A model generated the notes under the pieces. It was not told the DNA's origin, did no database searches, and saw nothing but the letters and a program-made list of their open reading frames with translations. This document shows, piece by piece, positions 15,540-24,800 of a DNA stretch of 64,000 nucleotides. The translations under genes and the position numbers were made by a program. Source of the stretch: an uncultured Bacteroidales bacterium (GTDB lineage: Bacteria > Bacteroidota > Bacteroidia > Bacteroidales > Paludibacteraceae); the NCBI GenBank assembly GCA_946186915.1, contig CAMHOY010000008.1, positions 1 through 64,000 of the forward strand. The letters run 5' to 3'. Every line of letters starts with the position of its first letter. The first letter of the stretch is position 1.

Positions 15540-16541
15540 ATGGTAAGTTACAAGGAATTGGGTTTGGTGAACACCCGTGAGATGTTCGCCAAGGCTATCA
15601 AGGGAGGTTATGCCATCCCTGCATTTAACTTTAACAACATGGAGCAGTTGCAGGCTATCATCAAGGCTGCGGCAGAGACCAAGAGTCCGGTGATTCTTCA
15701 GGTATCGAAGGGAGCTCGTAACTATGCGAACCAGACGTTGTTGCGTTATATGGCTCAGGGAGCAGTGGAGTACGCGAAAGAGTTAGGATGGGAGCATCCT
15801 CAGATCTGTTTACACCTTGACCACGGAGACAGTTTCGAGCTTTGCAAGAGTTGTGTCGATTTCGGTTTCTCGAGTGTGATGATTGATGCTTCTTCTCTTC
15901 CTTATGAGGAGAATATCGCGTTGACGAAGAAAGTAGTGGATTACGCACATCAGTTCGATGTAACGGTAGAGGCTGAACTTGGTGTATTGGCAGGTGTAGA
16001 GGATGAGGTTTCGTCCGCTGTAAGCCATTATACGAAGCCGGAAGAGGTAGTGGATTTCGCTACCCGTACGGGTTGTGATTCGCTGGCTATCTCGATAGGA
16101 ACCAGCCACGGAGCATACAAGTTCACTCCGGAGCAGTGCACCCGTGATCCGAAGACGGGTCGTCTTGTTCCGCCGCCCTTGGCATTCGACGTATTGGACG
16201 CCGTAATGGAGCAATTGCCGGGCTTCCCGATCGTTCTCCACGGCTCGTCTTCCGTTCCACAGGAATATGTGGACATGATTAACCAGTACGGTGGCAAACT
16301 GCCTGACGCAGTAGGTATTCCTGAGGAGCAGCTTCGCAAGGCAGCCAAGAGCGCTGTTTGCAAGATCAACATCGACTCCGACAGCCGTCTGGCCTTCACC
16401 GCAGCGGTTCGTAAAGTGCTGGCTGAAAAGCCGGGTGAGTTTGATCCGCGTAAATACTGCGGTGTAGCTCGTGACTACATGGAGGAATTGTACAAGCATA
16501 AAATCATCAACGTGCTTGGCAGCGACGGAAAGGCAGAGTAA
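15540..16541 (+). CDS. fbaA: Class II fructose-1,6-bisphosphate aldolase
   Basis: This 333-aa zinc enzyme splits fructose-1,6-bisphosphate into dihydroxyacetone phosphate and glyceraldehyde-3-phosphate in glycolysis, and runs in reverse in gluconeogenesis. Visible signatures: AIPAFNFNNMEQ at the N-terminus, CLHLDHGDS (catalytic Asp and Zn-His), SVMIDASSLPYEEN, VEAELG (Zn-Glu), SIGTSHGAYK and VLHGSSSVP (Zn-His and phosphate loop), and CKINIDSDSR. Length is typical. The related tagatose-bisphosphate aldolases share these motifs, so substrate preference is inferred. Between the preceding stop and this start lies an A-rich word-repeat tract (15477-15530). Confidence 0.93.
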   Translation: MVSYKELGLVNTREMFAKAIKGGYAIPAFNFNNMEQLQAIIKAAAETKSPVILQVSKGARNYANQTLLRYMAQGAVEYAKELGWEHPQICLHLDHGDSFELCKSCVDFGFSSVMIDASSLPYEENIALTKKVVDYAHQFDVTVEAELGVLAGVEDEVSSAVSHYTKPEEVVDFATRTGCDSLAISIGTSHGAYKFTPEQCTRDPKTGRLVPPPLAFDVLDAVMEQLPGFPIVLHGSSSVPQEYVDMINQYGGKLPDAVGIPEEQLRKAAKSAVCKINIDSDSRLAFTAAVRKVLAEKPGEFDPRKYCGVARDYMEELYKHKIINVLGSDGKAE

Positions 16542-16590
16542 TGTACCATTTGGTCATTTACCATTTACCATATATTTGATCATTTGGAAA
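16541..16590. repeat. Word-repeat tract (TACCATTTGGTCATTTACC type)
   Basis: Imperfect copies of ACCATTTGG/CATTTACC words fill the gap after the aldolase gene. The reverse-complement words stand at the tdk/priA junction (37110-37136). Confidence 0.65.
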
Positions 16591-16609
16591 TTTAACCGAT
16601 TAATTGCTT

Positions 16610-18103
16610 ATGCTTCCATTTATGACCGCTGAGCAGGCGGCAGAATTGATACAGAATGGTGACGTCTTAGGCATGGGTGGTTTTACGGCCACGGGAGTGC
16701 CTAAGGCGGTTCCTTTTGCATTGGCGCAGCGCGCAGAGAAATTACATGCAGAGGGCAAACCTTTCCGTGTAGGTCTTGAGACCGGTGCTTCGATGGGTGA
16801 CAGTTGTGACGGAGCGTTGGCACGTGCTCACGCTGTAGAATTCCGTACACCGTACCAGTCGAATAAGTCTATGCGTGAGGAGATCAACGCAGAAGGCACG
16901 CACTATTTCGATATGCACTTGAGCCACATGGCGCAGGATTTGCGTTATGGATTTCTTCCCAAACCAAAGTTCGCCATCATTGAGGCTTCGTATGTAGGCG
17001 AGGACGGTGTGATTGTTCCGGCAGCCGGAGTAGGTATTATGCCCACTATCTGCCGTCTGGCGGATAAGATCATCATCGAGTTGAACGAGATGTTCCCTGC
17101 TTCGATGCGTGGTATGCATGATTTGTACGAACCTCTTGACCCGCCTTATCGCAAGGAGATTCCTATCTATAAGCCTTCGGACCGTTGCGGTTCGGATCAT
17201 ATAAAAGTTGATCCATCGAAGATCGCAGCGGTCGTTAAGACTAATCGCCCGAATGAAATTCCGGCTTTCACACCGGTAGATGCAGTGACGGCAAAGATCG
17301 GCGAAAACGTAGCTTTGTTCCTTGAGAAAGAGTTGCGCGAAGGCCGCATTCCGTCTTCTTTCCTGCCTATTCAGAGTGGCGTAGGCAATGTTGCCAATGC
17401 AGTGCTCGGCGAGTTGGGAAAGAACCCGCATATTCCGCCCTTTGAGATGTATTCGGAGGTAGTGCAAGACAGCGTAGTGGACCTCATCAAAGCCGGCCAT
17501 TGCAAGTTCGCTTCGGGCTGCTCGCTGCGTCTCGTAGAGAGCAAAATGGCAGAGGTGCTTGCGGACCTCGATTTCTACCGCGACAAGCTCTTGCTTCGTC
17601 CGCAGGAGACGTCCAATAATCCGGAGCTTATCCGCCGTATGGGACTTATTGCCATCAACACGGCGCTTGAGGCTGATATCTACGGAAATGTAAACTCGAC
17701 GCATGTATGCGGCACGAAGATGATGAACGGTATCGGCGGTAGCGGTGACTTTGCACGCAACGCTTATATCTCTATCTTCACCACCGCTTCGACGGCGAAG
17801 AACGGCGCTATCTCGTCCATTGTGCCGATGGTAACCCACCTTGACCATTCCGAGCACTCCGTCAAAGTCATTGTGACCGAGCAGGGTGTAGCCGATTTGC
17901 GTGGTAAGAGTCCCCGTCAGCGCGCTGAAGAGATCATCAACAACTGTGTTGCTCCGGAGTATCGCGAGATGCTACGTGATTATCTCAAAATCGCCAAGCA
18001 TGGTCAGACCCAGCATGAACTTTCTTGTGCCTTCGCTATGCACGAGGAGTTTCTCAAATCGGGCGACATGCGGAACACGAAATGGGAGAATTACAAGCGA
18101 TAA
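16610..18103 (+). CDS. Acetyl-CoA hydrolase/transferase-family protein (succinate/acetate CoA-transferase-like)
   Basis: This 497-aa protein belongs to the CoA-transferase family I. GGFTATGVPKAVP is near the N-terminus, IQSGVGNVANAVLGEL in the middle. The segment ALEADIYGNVNSTHVCGTKM carries the catalytic Glu that forms the CoA thioester, and VPMVTHLDHSEHSVKVIVTE is the typical C-terminal stretch. Enzymes of this type move CoA between succinyl-CoA and acetate or hydrolyse acetyl-CoA; in fermenters they help form acetate or propionate. Which donor is used here cannot be told. The start is ATG 16610 rather than TTG 16604; MTAEQAAELI is the usual family start. Confidence 0.87.
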   Translation: MLPFMTAEQAAELIQNGDVLGMGGFTATGVPKAVPFALAQRAEKLHAEGKPFRVGLETGASMGDSCDGALARAHAVEFRTPYQSNKSMREEINAEGTHYFDMHLSHMAQDLRYGFLPKPKFAIIEASYVGEDGVIVPAAGVGIMPTICRLADKIIIELNEMFPASMRGMHDLYEPLDPPYRKEIPIYKPSDRCGSDHIKVDPSKIAAVVKTNRPNEIPAFTPVDAVTAKIGENVALFLEKELREGRIPSSFLPIQSGVGNVANAVLGELGKNPHIPPFEMYSEVVQDSVVDLIKAGHCKFASGCSLRLVESKMAEVLADLDFYRDKLLLRPQETSNNPELIRRMGLIAINTALEADIYGNVNSTHVCGTKMMNGIGGSGDFARNAYISIFTTASTAKNGAISSIVPMVTHLDHSEHSVKVIVTEQGVADLRGKSPRQRAEEIINNCVAPEYREMLRDYLKIAKHGQTQHELSCAFAMHEEFLKSGDMRNTKWENYKR

Positions 18104-18145
18104 AGGGCTAAAAAGGCCTAAAAATCCAAAAAAAATAGGGAAAAG

Positions 18146-18188
18146 TGACATGCGCGCTTGCGTATGTCATTTTTTTTCTGTACCTTTG
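18146..18188 (+). promoter_or_regulatory. Promoter for secDF-clpP-clpX with inverted repeat
   Basis: -33 TTGC is at 18158-18161 and TACCTTTG at 18181-18188, 19 bp apart. An inverted repeat TGACAT...ATGTCA (18146-18169) brackets the -33 box and could be an operator. Confidence 0.7.
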
Positions 18189-18350
18189 CACGCTTTTTTC
18201 GCGTACTTCCCCTTCGTGCGCGCGTCAAAACTACGTTTTAACGATAGGTACTCAGGGAAGCTCGCTCTCCGATTCAAACATCGCGATGCCAGCGTTTGAA
18301 TCGGGTTTTAAAAGAAAAAAAACAATATAACGTTATAACAAAAAACAATT
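18189..18350 (+). other. secDF 5' leader with strong hairpin
   Basis: This 160-nt leader holds CGATTCAAAC (18270-18279) pairing with GTTTGAATCG (18294-18303), extendable by a C-G and a T-G pair and followed by GGTTTTAAAAG. The hairpin looks like an attenuator or terminator inside the leader. No known riboswitch was recognised. No gene is seen here. Confidence 0.45.
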
Positions 18351-21300
18351 ATGCAAAACAAAGGACTTGTTAGAATTTTGGCTGTGTGCCTTGCATTGGT
18401 ATGTGCCTTCTATCTGTCGTTCTCTTTGGTGACGAGTCATTATGACAAAGCCGCTAAAGAGTATGCAGCAGGTGATGCAGTAAAAGAGTACCAGTACTTG
18501 GATTCGATTGCAGCAAAGAAAGTGTGGTTTGGCTACACGCTCAAAGAGTGCCGTGAGAAAGAGATCAACTTAGGTCTTGACCTCAAGGGAGGTATGAACG
18601 TGACGATGGAGGTGTCTGTTCCGGACATTCTCGATGCGTTGAGTGGCCACAACGAGACGCCGAACTACAAGGCAGCGTTGGCTGCGGCTAAGCAGAAACA
18701 GAAAACGAGTGGAGCGGATTTCGTAACGCTCTTTATCGAGTCGTACAAAGAAGTAGATCCGGAAGGTCAATTGGCTTCGATCTTCTCGACCTTCGAGTTG
18801 AAGGACAAAGTGACGCTTAACTCGACCAATGCAGAGGTGGAGAAAGTTATCCGTGAGGAGGTTGACGGAGCTATTCAGAACTCTTTCAACGTGCTCCGTA
18901 CGCGTATCGACCGTTTCGGTGTTGTACAACCGAACATTCAGAAACTCGCTCAACCGGGTCGTATCCTGATCGAGCTGCCGGGTATCAAGGAGCCGGAACG
19001 TGTTCGTAAACTCCTTCAGGGTTCTGCGAACCTTGAGTTCTGGGAGACCTACGAGGCTTCGGAGTTGCTTCCTGTTCTTGCTCAAATCAACCGTGAGTTC
19101 GCAGCCGGTGCACAAGCTGAAGCCGGTTTAGAACCGGAGCAAGCCAGCGATGCCGCTCAAAAGGTTGAGGCTCCGAAGGCTGAGGGCGAAGACATCGCAG
19201 AACTCGTAGAGAACCTCGGTACCGATTCGTTAGCCGCTGAGGCTGACCAGGCTGCCCAGCTCGCTGAGTACAAGAAAAATAACCCCTTGTTCGCTATCCT
19301 TAACCCGTCTGTGAACCAGGCTGGTCAGGCTTATCGCGGTCCGGTGGTAGGTACAGTACACTATACCGACACCGCAAAGGTAAACGCAATGCTCAACTCG
19401 CAGATAGCGAAGGCTGTTCTGCCGCGTGACGTGCGTTTCTTCTGGACGGTAAAAGCTATTGATGAGGCAAATGCGTACTATCAGATTGTAGCGCTGAAAG
19501 CACAACGTGACGGTCGCCCATCGCTTGAAGGCGACGTGATTACCGATGCCCGCGCAGACTTCTCGCAGTTCAGCGCGTATGCAAATGTATCGATGTCGAT
19601 GAACGCTGAGGGTGCGAAAGCATGGCAGCGTATAACCAAAGATAATATCGGCAAGTCGGTAGCTATCGTGCTGGATGGTTATGTATATTCGTTCCCGACC
19701 GTACAGAACGAGATAGCCGGCGGTAATAGTCAGATCACCGGTCACTTCACCGTAGAAGAGGCAAAAGACTTGGCTAACACCCTCAAGTCGGGTAAGATGC
19801 CGGCTCCGGCTCGTATCATTGAGGAGAGCGTGGTTGGTCCTTCGCTGGGTCGTGAGGCTATCCAGGCGGGTATGTGGTCCTTCCTGCTCGGCTTCGTGCT
19901 GATTCTCATCTACATGGTGTTCTACTATGGTTGGATTCCGGGTCTGATTGCCGACGCCGCATTGCTGTGCAACGTATTCCTGCTGCTCGGTATCCTTGCT
20001 TCCTTCTCCGCAGTACTGACTCTGCCGGGTATCGCCGGTATCGTCCTGACAATGGGTACCGCCGTGGATGCCAACGTGCTGATCTACGAGCGTATCCGTG
20101 AGGAGCTCAAAGCAGGAAAGGGTATGCGTAAGGCAATTGAGGATGGTTTCAAGGGTGCTATCAGTGCCATCGTTGATGCGAACGTAACATCGTTCCTCAC
20201 GGGTGCTATTCTGGCTATCTTCGGTACCGGTCCTATCAAGGGCTTCGCCGTTACCTATATGATTGGTATCATCTCTTCGTTCCTGACAGCGGTGTTCATT
20301 ACCCGTCTGTTGCTCGAGGATTATGCAAAACGCGAGGGTGCAAAGGAGTTGACCTTCACCACCCGTCTGATGAAGAACTTCCTGCAGAACGTACACTTCG
20401 ACTTTGTGGCTGCCCGCAAGTGGGCTTACTGCCTGTCCGGTGCAGTGGTGATTTTCGCTATCCTGGGTCTCGAACCGCATATCTTCGGTAAACTGAACCT
20501 CGGTATCGATTTCTCCGGCGGACGTAACTATGTCGTTCGTTTTGACCAGAATATCAAGACCGACGCCGTAGCTTCCAGCATCGAGGATGTACTCAAAGCA
20601 AACAACGAGAATGATGAGACGTTCTCTGTGAACGTGATAACTTTCGGTAACGATGCAAACCAGGTTCGTATCTCTACCAACTACCGTATCCACGAGGACA
20701 ACGCTGAGGCTGATGAGGCGATCGAGGCACTGCTCTACGAGGGCTGCAAACCGTTCTTGGGCGAGGATATCACCTTCGATGATTTCCGCTCCACCGAGTC
20801 GAACGCAGCTGTAGGTATCATGCAGAGCCAGAAAGTAGGTCCGGCTATCGCCGATGACATTACTACCAGCGCTATTTGGGCGGTTTTGGCTGCTTTGTTG
20901 GTAATCTTCCTCTATATCCTCTTGCGGTTCCGTAACTTCGCATACTCGGTAGGCGCCCTGACAGCTCTTGCGCACGATACCGTTATCGTGCTCGGTCTGT
21001 ACGCTATCCTCTGGAAGATTATGCCTTTCTCCATGGAGATTGACCAGGCCTTCATCGCGGCTATCCTGACCGTTATCGGTTATTCGATCAACGATACCGT
21101 GGTTATCTTCGACCGTGTGCGTGAGTACAACAAACTCTATCCGAAACGCGAGAAGAAGGTCAATATCAACGACGCTTTGAACAACACGCTCAGCCGTACC
21201 TTCTCGACCTCTATGAGTACATTCGTTGTCCTCCTCGCTATCTTTATCTTCGGCGGCGAGACTATCCAGGGCTTCGTATTCGCACTCTTGGTTGGTGTGA

Positions 21301-21401
21301 TTGTAGGTACCTATTCGTCTGTGTTCATCGCTTCGCCAATAGCATACGATATCCAGCGTGCACAGGCAAAGCGCGCAGCGGAGAAAGCTGAGAAAAAATG
21401 A
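18351..21401 (+). CDS. secDF: Protein translocase SecDF fusion
   Basis: This 1016-aa fusion of SecD and SecF is the usual form in Bacteroidota. The SecD part starts with one helix (about 9-28), then the periplasmic P1 region with NLGLDLKGGMNVTMEV and NVLRTRIDRFGVVQPNIQ. Further on come VVGPSLGREAIQAGMWSFLL (helix cluster 510-680) and GIVLTMGTAVDANVLIYERI. The SecF part begins near 700, with NLGIDFSGGRNYVV, SINDTVVIFDRVRE and SRTFSTSMSTFVVLLA. SecDF uses the proton gradient to pull proteins out of the SecYEG channel. An acidic insert rich in Ala/Glu lies near 250-305. The stop overlaps clpP by ATGA, so secDF and clpPX share a transcript. Confidence 0.97.
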   Translation: MQNKGLVRILAVCLALVCAFYLSFSLVTSHYDKAAKEYAAGDAVKEYQYLDSIAAKKVWFGYTLKECREKEINLGLDLKGGMNVTMEVSVPDILDALSGHNETPNYKAALAAAKQKQKTSGADFVTLFIESYKEVDPEGQLASIFSTFELKDKVTLNSTNAEVEKVIREEVDGAIQNSFNVLRTRIDRFGVVQPNIQKLAQPGRILIELPGIKEPERVRKLLQGSANLEFWETYEASELLPVLAQINREFAAGAQAEAGLEPEQASDAAQKVEAPKAEGEDIAELVENLGTDSLAAEADQAAQLAEYKKNNPLFAILNPSVNQAGQAYRGPVVGTVHYTDTAKVNAMLNSQIAKAVLPRDVRFFWTVKAIDEANAYYQIVALKAQRDGRPSLEGDVITDARADFSQFSAYANVSMSMNAEGAKAWQRITKDNIGKSVAIVLDGYVYSFPTVQNEIAGGNSQITGHFTVEEAKDLANTLKSGKMPAPARIIEESVVGPSLGREAIQAGMWSFLLGFVLILIYMVFYYGWIPGLIADAALLCNVFLLLGILASFSAVLTLPGIAGIVLTMGTAVDANVLIYERIREELKAGKGMRKAIEDGFKGAISAIVDANVTSFLTGAILAIFGTGPIKGFAVTYMIGIISSFLTAVFITRLLLEDYAKREGAKELTFTTRLMKNFLQNVHFDFVAARKWAYCLSGAVVIFAILGLEPHIFGKLNLGIDFSGGRNYVVRFDQNIKTDAVASSIEDVLKANNENDETFSVNVITFGNDANQVRISTNYRIHEDNAEADEAIEALLYEGCKPFLGEDITFDDFRSTESNAAVGIMQSQKVGPAIADDITTSAIWAVLAALLVIFLYILLRFRNFAYSVGALTALAHDTVIVLGLYAILWKIMPFSMEIDQAFIAAILTVIGYSINDTVVIFDRVREYNKLYPKREKKVNINDALNNTLSRTFSTSMSTFVVLLAIFIFGGETIQGFVFALLVGVIVGTYSSVFIASPIAYDIQRAQAKRAAEKAEKK

Positions 21402-22084
21402 AAAATGACTTTCTGAAATTTGCTGTCTCGCAGGGTCTTAACTCCATGCATGTCGAGAATATCATGTCCCGCAGCATGGATGAGACCCGCGCGAGCGGCG
21501 GATATATATCTCCCACTATCCTCGAGGAGCGTCAACTGAATGTGACGCAGATGGATGTCTTCAGCCGCTTGATGATGGATCGTGTGATCTTCCTCGGCAC
21601 CGAGGTGAATGACTATACAGCGAATGTCATCCAGGCGCAGCTGCTCTATCTGGACTCCGTGGATAGCGAGCGGGATATCAACCTGTATCTGAATACACCG
21701 GGTGGTTCGGTATATGCCGGCTTGGGCATCTATGATACGATGCAGTTTGTCAAGGCACGTGTGGCTACTATCTGCACGGGGCTGGCTGCGTCCATGGGTG
21801 CGGTATTGCTGGTAGCCGGCGAGAAGGGTATGCGCGCCGCTCTGCCGCATAGCCGCGTGATGATTCATCAACCCCTCGGAGGTATTCAAGGACAGGCAAG
21901 TGATATTGAGATCACGGCCAAAGAAATCCTCAAACTGAAGGAAGAGCTCTATCAAATCATCTCTAATCATTCCGGCAAGGCTATCGAGCAGATTCGTCAG
22001 GACGCGGACCGCGACCACTGGATGACATCGCAAGAGGCTTTGGAGTACGGAATGATTGATAAGTTGTTTATCCACAAAGACTAA
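21398..22084 (+). CDS. clpP: ATP-dependent Clp protease proteolytic subunit
   Basis: This 228-aa serine peptidase forms the two-ring chamber that degrades proteins unfolded by ClpX. The nucleophile is S132 in [10 protein letters not shown] and the catalytic histidine H157 in [12 protein letters not shown]; the Asp lies in [30 protein letters not shown] is typical. The N-terminus is about 30 residues longer than in E. coli and may carry a propeptide. It overlaps secDF by 4 nt and shares one base with clpX (TAATG). Trigger factor, its usual upstream neighbour, is absent here. Confidence 0.97.
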   Translation: MKNDFLKFAVSQGLNSMHVENIMSRSMDETRASGGYISPTILEERQLNVTQMDVFSRLMMDRVIFLGTEVNDYTANVIQAQLLYLDSVDSERDINLYLNTPGGSVYAGLGIYDTMQFVKARVATICTGLAASMGAVLLVAGEKGMRAALPHSRVMIHQPLGGIQGQASDIEITAKEILKLKEELYQIISNHSGKAIEQIRQDADRDHWMTSQEALEYGMIDKLFIHKD

Positions 22085-23346
22085 TGGGAAAACGCACTAG
22101 CACTACCCAGCAACCGACCTGTAGTTTCTGCGGTCGTACTATGCCTACGATGTACACGGGCATACAAGAAAATGTGCTCATCTGCGATGAGTGCATTGAG
22201 TCCGGGCATCGTATGGTGATGGCGAATTCGAAGAATAAACAGACGGGCACGCCAGGACTCTCGCTGGAGACGCTGCCTACACCGCAGGAAATCAAGGAGT
22301 TTCTGGACCAATATGTCATTGGTCAGGACAATGCCAAGCGTTTTCTCTCCGTAGCCGTGTATAATCACTACAAGCGTTTACTGCAGGAGATTACCAACGA
22401 TGACGTCGAGATAGAGAAGAGCAACATCCTTCTGGTAGGTTCTACCGGTACGGGTAAAACTCTTCTCGCACGTACGATAGCGAAGATGCTTAAGGTGCCT
22501 TTTGCTATCGGCGATGCTACTGCATTGACCCAAGCGGGTTATGTGGGCGAAGATGTCGAGACGCTGCTCGTGCGTCTGCTACAGGACGCTAACTACGATG
22601 TAGCGAAAGCGCAAACAGGTATTATCTTCCTTGACGAGGTGGATAAGATTGCCCGTAAGTCCGAGAACCCGTCTATTACACGTGACGTGAGTGGAGAAGG
22701 CGTGCAGCAGAGTTTGCTCAAGATGTTGGAGGGATCGATCGTTAACGTGCCGCCACAAGGCGGACGTAAGCATCCCGAGCAGGAGTTGATTAAGGTAGAT
22801 ACGAAAAATATCCTCTTTATCTGCGGAGGAGCTTTCGATGGTATAGAGCGTAAGATATCGCAGCGCATGAATGCCCAGACAGTGGGTTTTGCCGCGCAGG
22901 AAGCTGCAGCAAAGATTGATAAGAATAACTTATTACAATATATTGCACCGCAAGATCTGAAGTCCTACGGATTGATACCAGAGATAATCGGTCGTCTGCC
23001 GGTACTTACGTATCTTGATCCGCTAAACAGGGAAGCCTTGCGCAACATCCTTACGCAACCCAAGAACGCTCTTACCAAGCAGTATAAGAAACTGCTGGCG
23101 ATGGATAATATCACGCTCAACTTCGATGACGATGCCTTGGATTATATTGTTGACAAGGCGCTTGAGTACAAGTTAGGTGCGCGCGGGTTGCGCGGTCTGA
23201 TGGAAACGGTGATGATGGATATTATGTACGAATTACCGAACCACAAACGTGTAGGAACGGTCCCGCAGACTTTCACAGTGACAAAGGCCTTCGCGCAAGA
23301 AAAGCTTGAGAAAGCAGACTTATACAGATTAAAAAACGCGGTATGA
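22084..23346 (+). CDS. clpX: ATP-dependent Clp protease ATP-binding subunit ClpX
   Basis: This 420-aa AAA+ unfoldase feeds substrates, including SsrA-tagged ones, into ClpP. The N-terminal zinc domain has CSFCGR and CDEC. Walker A is [11 protein letters not shown], Walker [12 protein letters not shown], and [11 protein letters not shown] and [12 protein letters not shown] are the family pore and sensor regions. [21 protein letters not shown] and [10 protein letters not shown] (sensor II) close it. Length is normal. It is last in secDF-clpP-clpX; its stop codon lies inside the terminator hairpin. Confidence 0.98.
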   Translation: MGKRTSTTQQPTCSFCGRTMPTMYTGIQENVLICDECIESGHRMVMANSKNKQTGTPGLSLETLPTPQEIKEFLDQYVIGQDNAKRFLSVAVYNHYKRLLQEITNDDVEIEKSNILLVGSTGTGKTLLARTIAKMLKVPFAIGDATALTQAGYVGEDVETLLVRLLQDANYDVAKAQTGIIFLDEVDKIARKSENPSITRDVSGEGVQQSLLKMLEGSIVNVPPQGGRKHPEQELIKVDTKNILFICGGAFDGIERKISQRMNAQTVGFAAQEAAAKIDKNNLLQYIAPQDLKSYGLIPEIIGRLPVLTYLDPLNREALRNILTQPKNALTKQYKKLLAMDNITLNFDDDALDYIVDKALEYKLGARGLRGLMETVMMDIMYELPNHKRVGTVPQTFTVTKAFAQEKLEKADLYRLKNAV

Positions 23347-23362
23347 AACCGCGTTTTTTTTT
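23331..23362 (+). terminator. Intrinsic terminator of the secDF-clpPX operon
   Basis: AAAAAACGCGGT pairs with ACCGCGTTTTTT around ATGAA, followed by more T. The A-run makes it work on both strands, also serving the convergent DUF4270 gene whose stop lies at 23361. Confidence 0.9.
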
Positions 23363-24800
23363 ATTCTTGTGCTGTCTTGGGAATGGTGAACCCGCAATAG
23401 ACTATTTCAAACTTCATGCCGTTCTTAGCCGAACGTATAATGGTTGCTGACATGCTCTCTTGTTGTCTAACGGCCGAATAGGCTGAGGCGGTTACACCGG
23501 TAACGCCCTCATTCACTGTTACCGGAATCAGGAGCATATCCAAATCCTCGTCCAAGGTATCCTGACGCAGCTGGTTAGTCAGGAAATCCGACATGTCGTA
23601 ACTATAGTAATAGATGTTGTTGCCCACTGAATCCGTGCCTTGTATGAGAGAACTGAGCAGCGCGCAGGTATCGGACGGCAACTCGCGTTTGGCGAAGAAG
23701 CGGTATGCGCTCTCTTCTTTTACCAACAGCATATATTGCGAAGGTTGCAACCATGTATCGCGTGTGATGTCAGATGATGAGCCTTGGAAGACATTTTCTA
23801 CGGCGATGTTCACCTGCGCCTTGTTGACGTATGGCCGCTTGGTTATGCGTCCGTCCGTAGCCATGTGTTCCATGATAGAATCAGCGATGCGACCCATGGG
23901 AAACGTAATACGCGTGTGTACGCCCGCAGGCGCGATAATATAATTATAGGTGTCCGAGTCTTGTCTCAACTCTTCTACCAGCGCATCCTTGTCTTGGTAC
24001 TGAAGGTGGTTCACACTACGGACTTCCGAGTTGGCATAGAATGCTTTCATGTCATGTACAGTGGTGTCGCGGCCGGCTTTCGAATAGGTGAAACTATAGA
24101 AAACGCCTAAAGCTACGTCTGATACGTTGAGCATGGTGGATGAACCGAACGAACTCTCAATAAGCAGACCTTTGAACAATTGATTGAATGTCTCTTGGCT
24201 CTCAAAGGACTGGATGGACCAGAAATAATCCTTGAAATCATCGTTTACGCGCATGCGCAACATAGGTACATATTTTCCATCCTCATCCTGTATCGAATCA
24301 AGTTTCTCGGAAGCTACCACGATGCGTCGGTTGGTCAGAATCGACTTGTCGCGTGAGCAGTAATCTTCTACTTTCAAGTCAGACGGATATGTGCCATAAT
24401 ACGAGAAGGTCTTTTTATCCATCATATACGCATTGATGGCCAATGGCGAATAGCCGTTTCCCACCCAACTGGAGTAGTACAGGTACAGACATATCGAATC
24501 AACGGTTGCTCCCGCCGGGTATGCGTAGCCTTCCGGGCATGCCAACTGCGCCAAGATAGAAGCGCGCAACAAACCAAAATCCGTTTCAATCTCACCTAAA
24601 AGACATGAATCGGATTGTCCGATGATGGATCCGCTGTTCTCAACGATAGAGGTCAGTGGGAAGGTGTCGGCCATCACAACGATGGCATCTTCCTCGTTTA
24701 GAACAGCTTCGCCGGCGCTCGATGAGTCATCCTTACATGCCGTCATAAAGCATACTGCCAGCATCAACCATAATCCTATGCCTGCAAAGCGCCTATTCAT
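23361..24800 (-). CDS. DUF4270-family lipoprotein
   Basis: This 479-aa protein has a lipoprotein signal (LWLMLAVCFMTACKDD, cysteine near residue 22). The rest is beta-rich with the DUF4270 pattern: FPLTSIVENSGSIIGQSDSCLLGEIETDFG near the N-terminus (given here in parts: FPLTSIVENS, then LLGEIETDFG), VDSICLYLYYSS, and a C-terminal RSAKNGMKFEIVYCG. Function of the family is unknown; it is an outer-membrane or periplasmic lipoprotein of Bacteroidota. ATG 24800 is chosen because the signal peptide follows directly. It overlaps the end of the glycogen-synthase-like gene by 8 nt. This pairing next to panC is, to my knowledge, frequent in the phylum. Confidence 0.8.
   Translation of the reverse strand: MNRRFAGIGLWLMLAVCFMTACKDDSSSAGEAVLNEEDAIVVMADTFPLTSIVENSGSIIGQSDSCLLGEIETDFGLLRASILAQLACPEGYAYPAGATVDSICLYLYYSSWVGNGYSPLAINAYMMDKKTFSYYGTYPSDLKVEDYCSRDKSILTNRRIVVASEKLDSIQDEDGKYVPMLRMRVNDDFKDYFWSIQSFESQETFNQLFKGLLIESSFGSSTMLNVSDVALGVFYSFTYSKAGRDTTVHDMKAFYANSEVRSVNHLQYQDKDALVEELRQDSDTYNYIIAPAGVHTRITFPMGRIADSIMEHMATDGRITKRPYVNKAQVNIAVENVFQGSSSDITRDTWLQPSQYMLLVKEESAYRFFAKRELPSDTCALLSSLIQGTDSVGNNIYYYSYDMSDFLTNQLRQDTLDEDLDMLLIPVTVNEGVTGVTASAYSAVRQQESMSATIIRSAKNGMKFEIVYCGFTIPKTAQE

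Noticed and set aside
16742..17857. 371-codon minus-strand open frame opposite the CoA-transferase gene
   Set aside because: Antisense shadow of a conserved enzyme gene; no family resemblance, no promoter.
19230..20975. 581-codon minus-strand open frame opposite secDF
   Set aside because: It is a shadow of a strongly biased coding gene; composition is Cys/His/Arg-rich without recognisable domains and it has no promoter.
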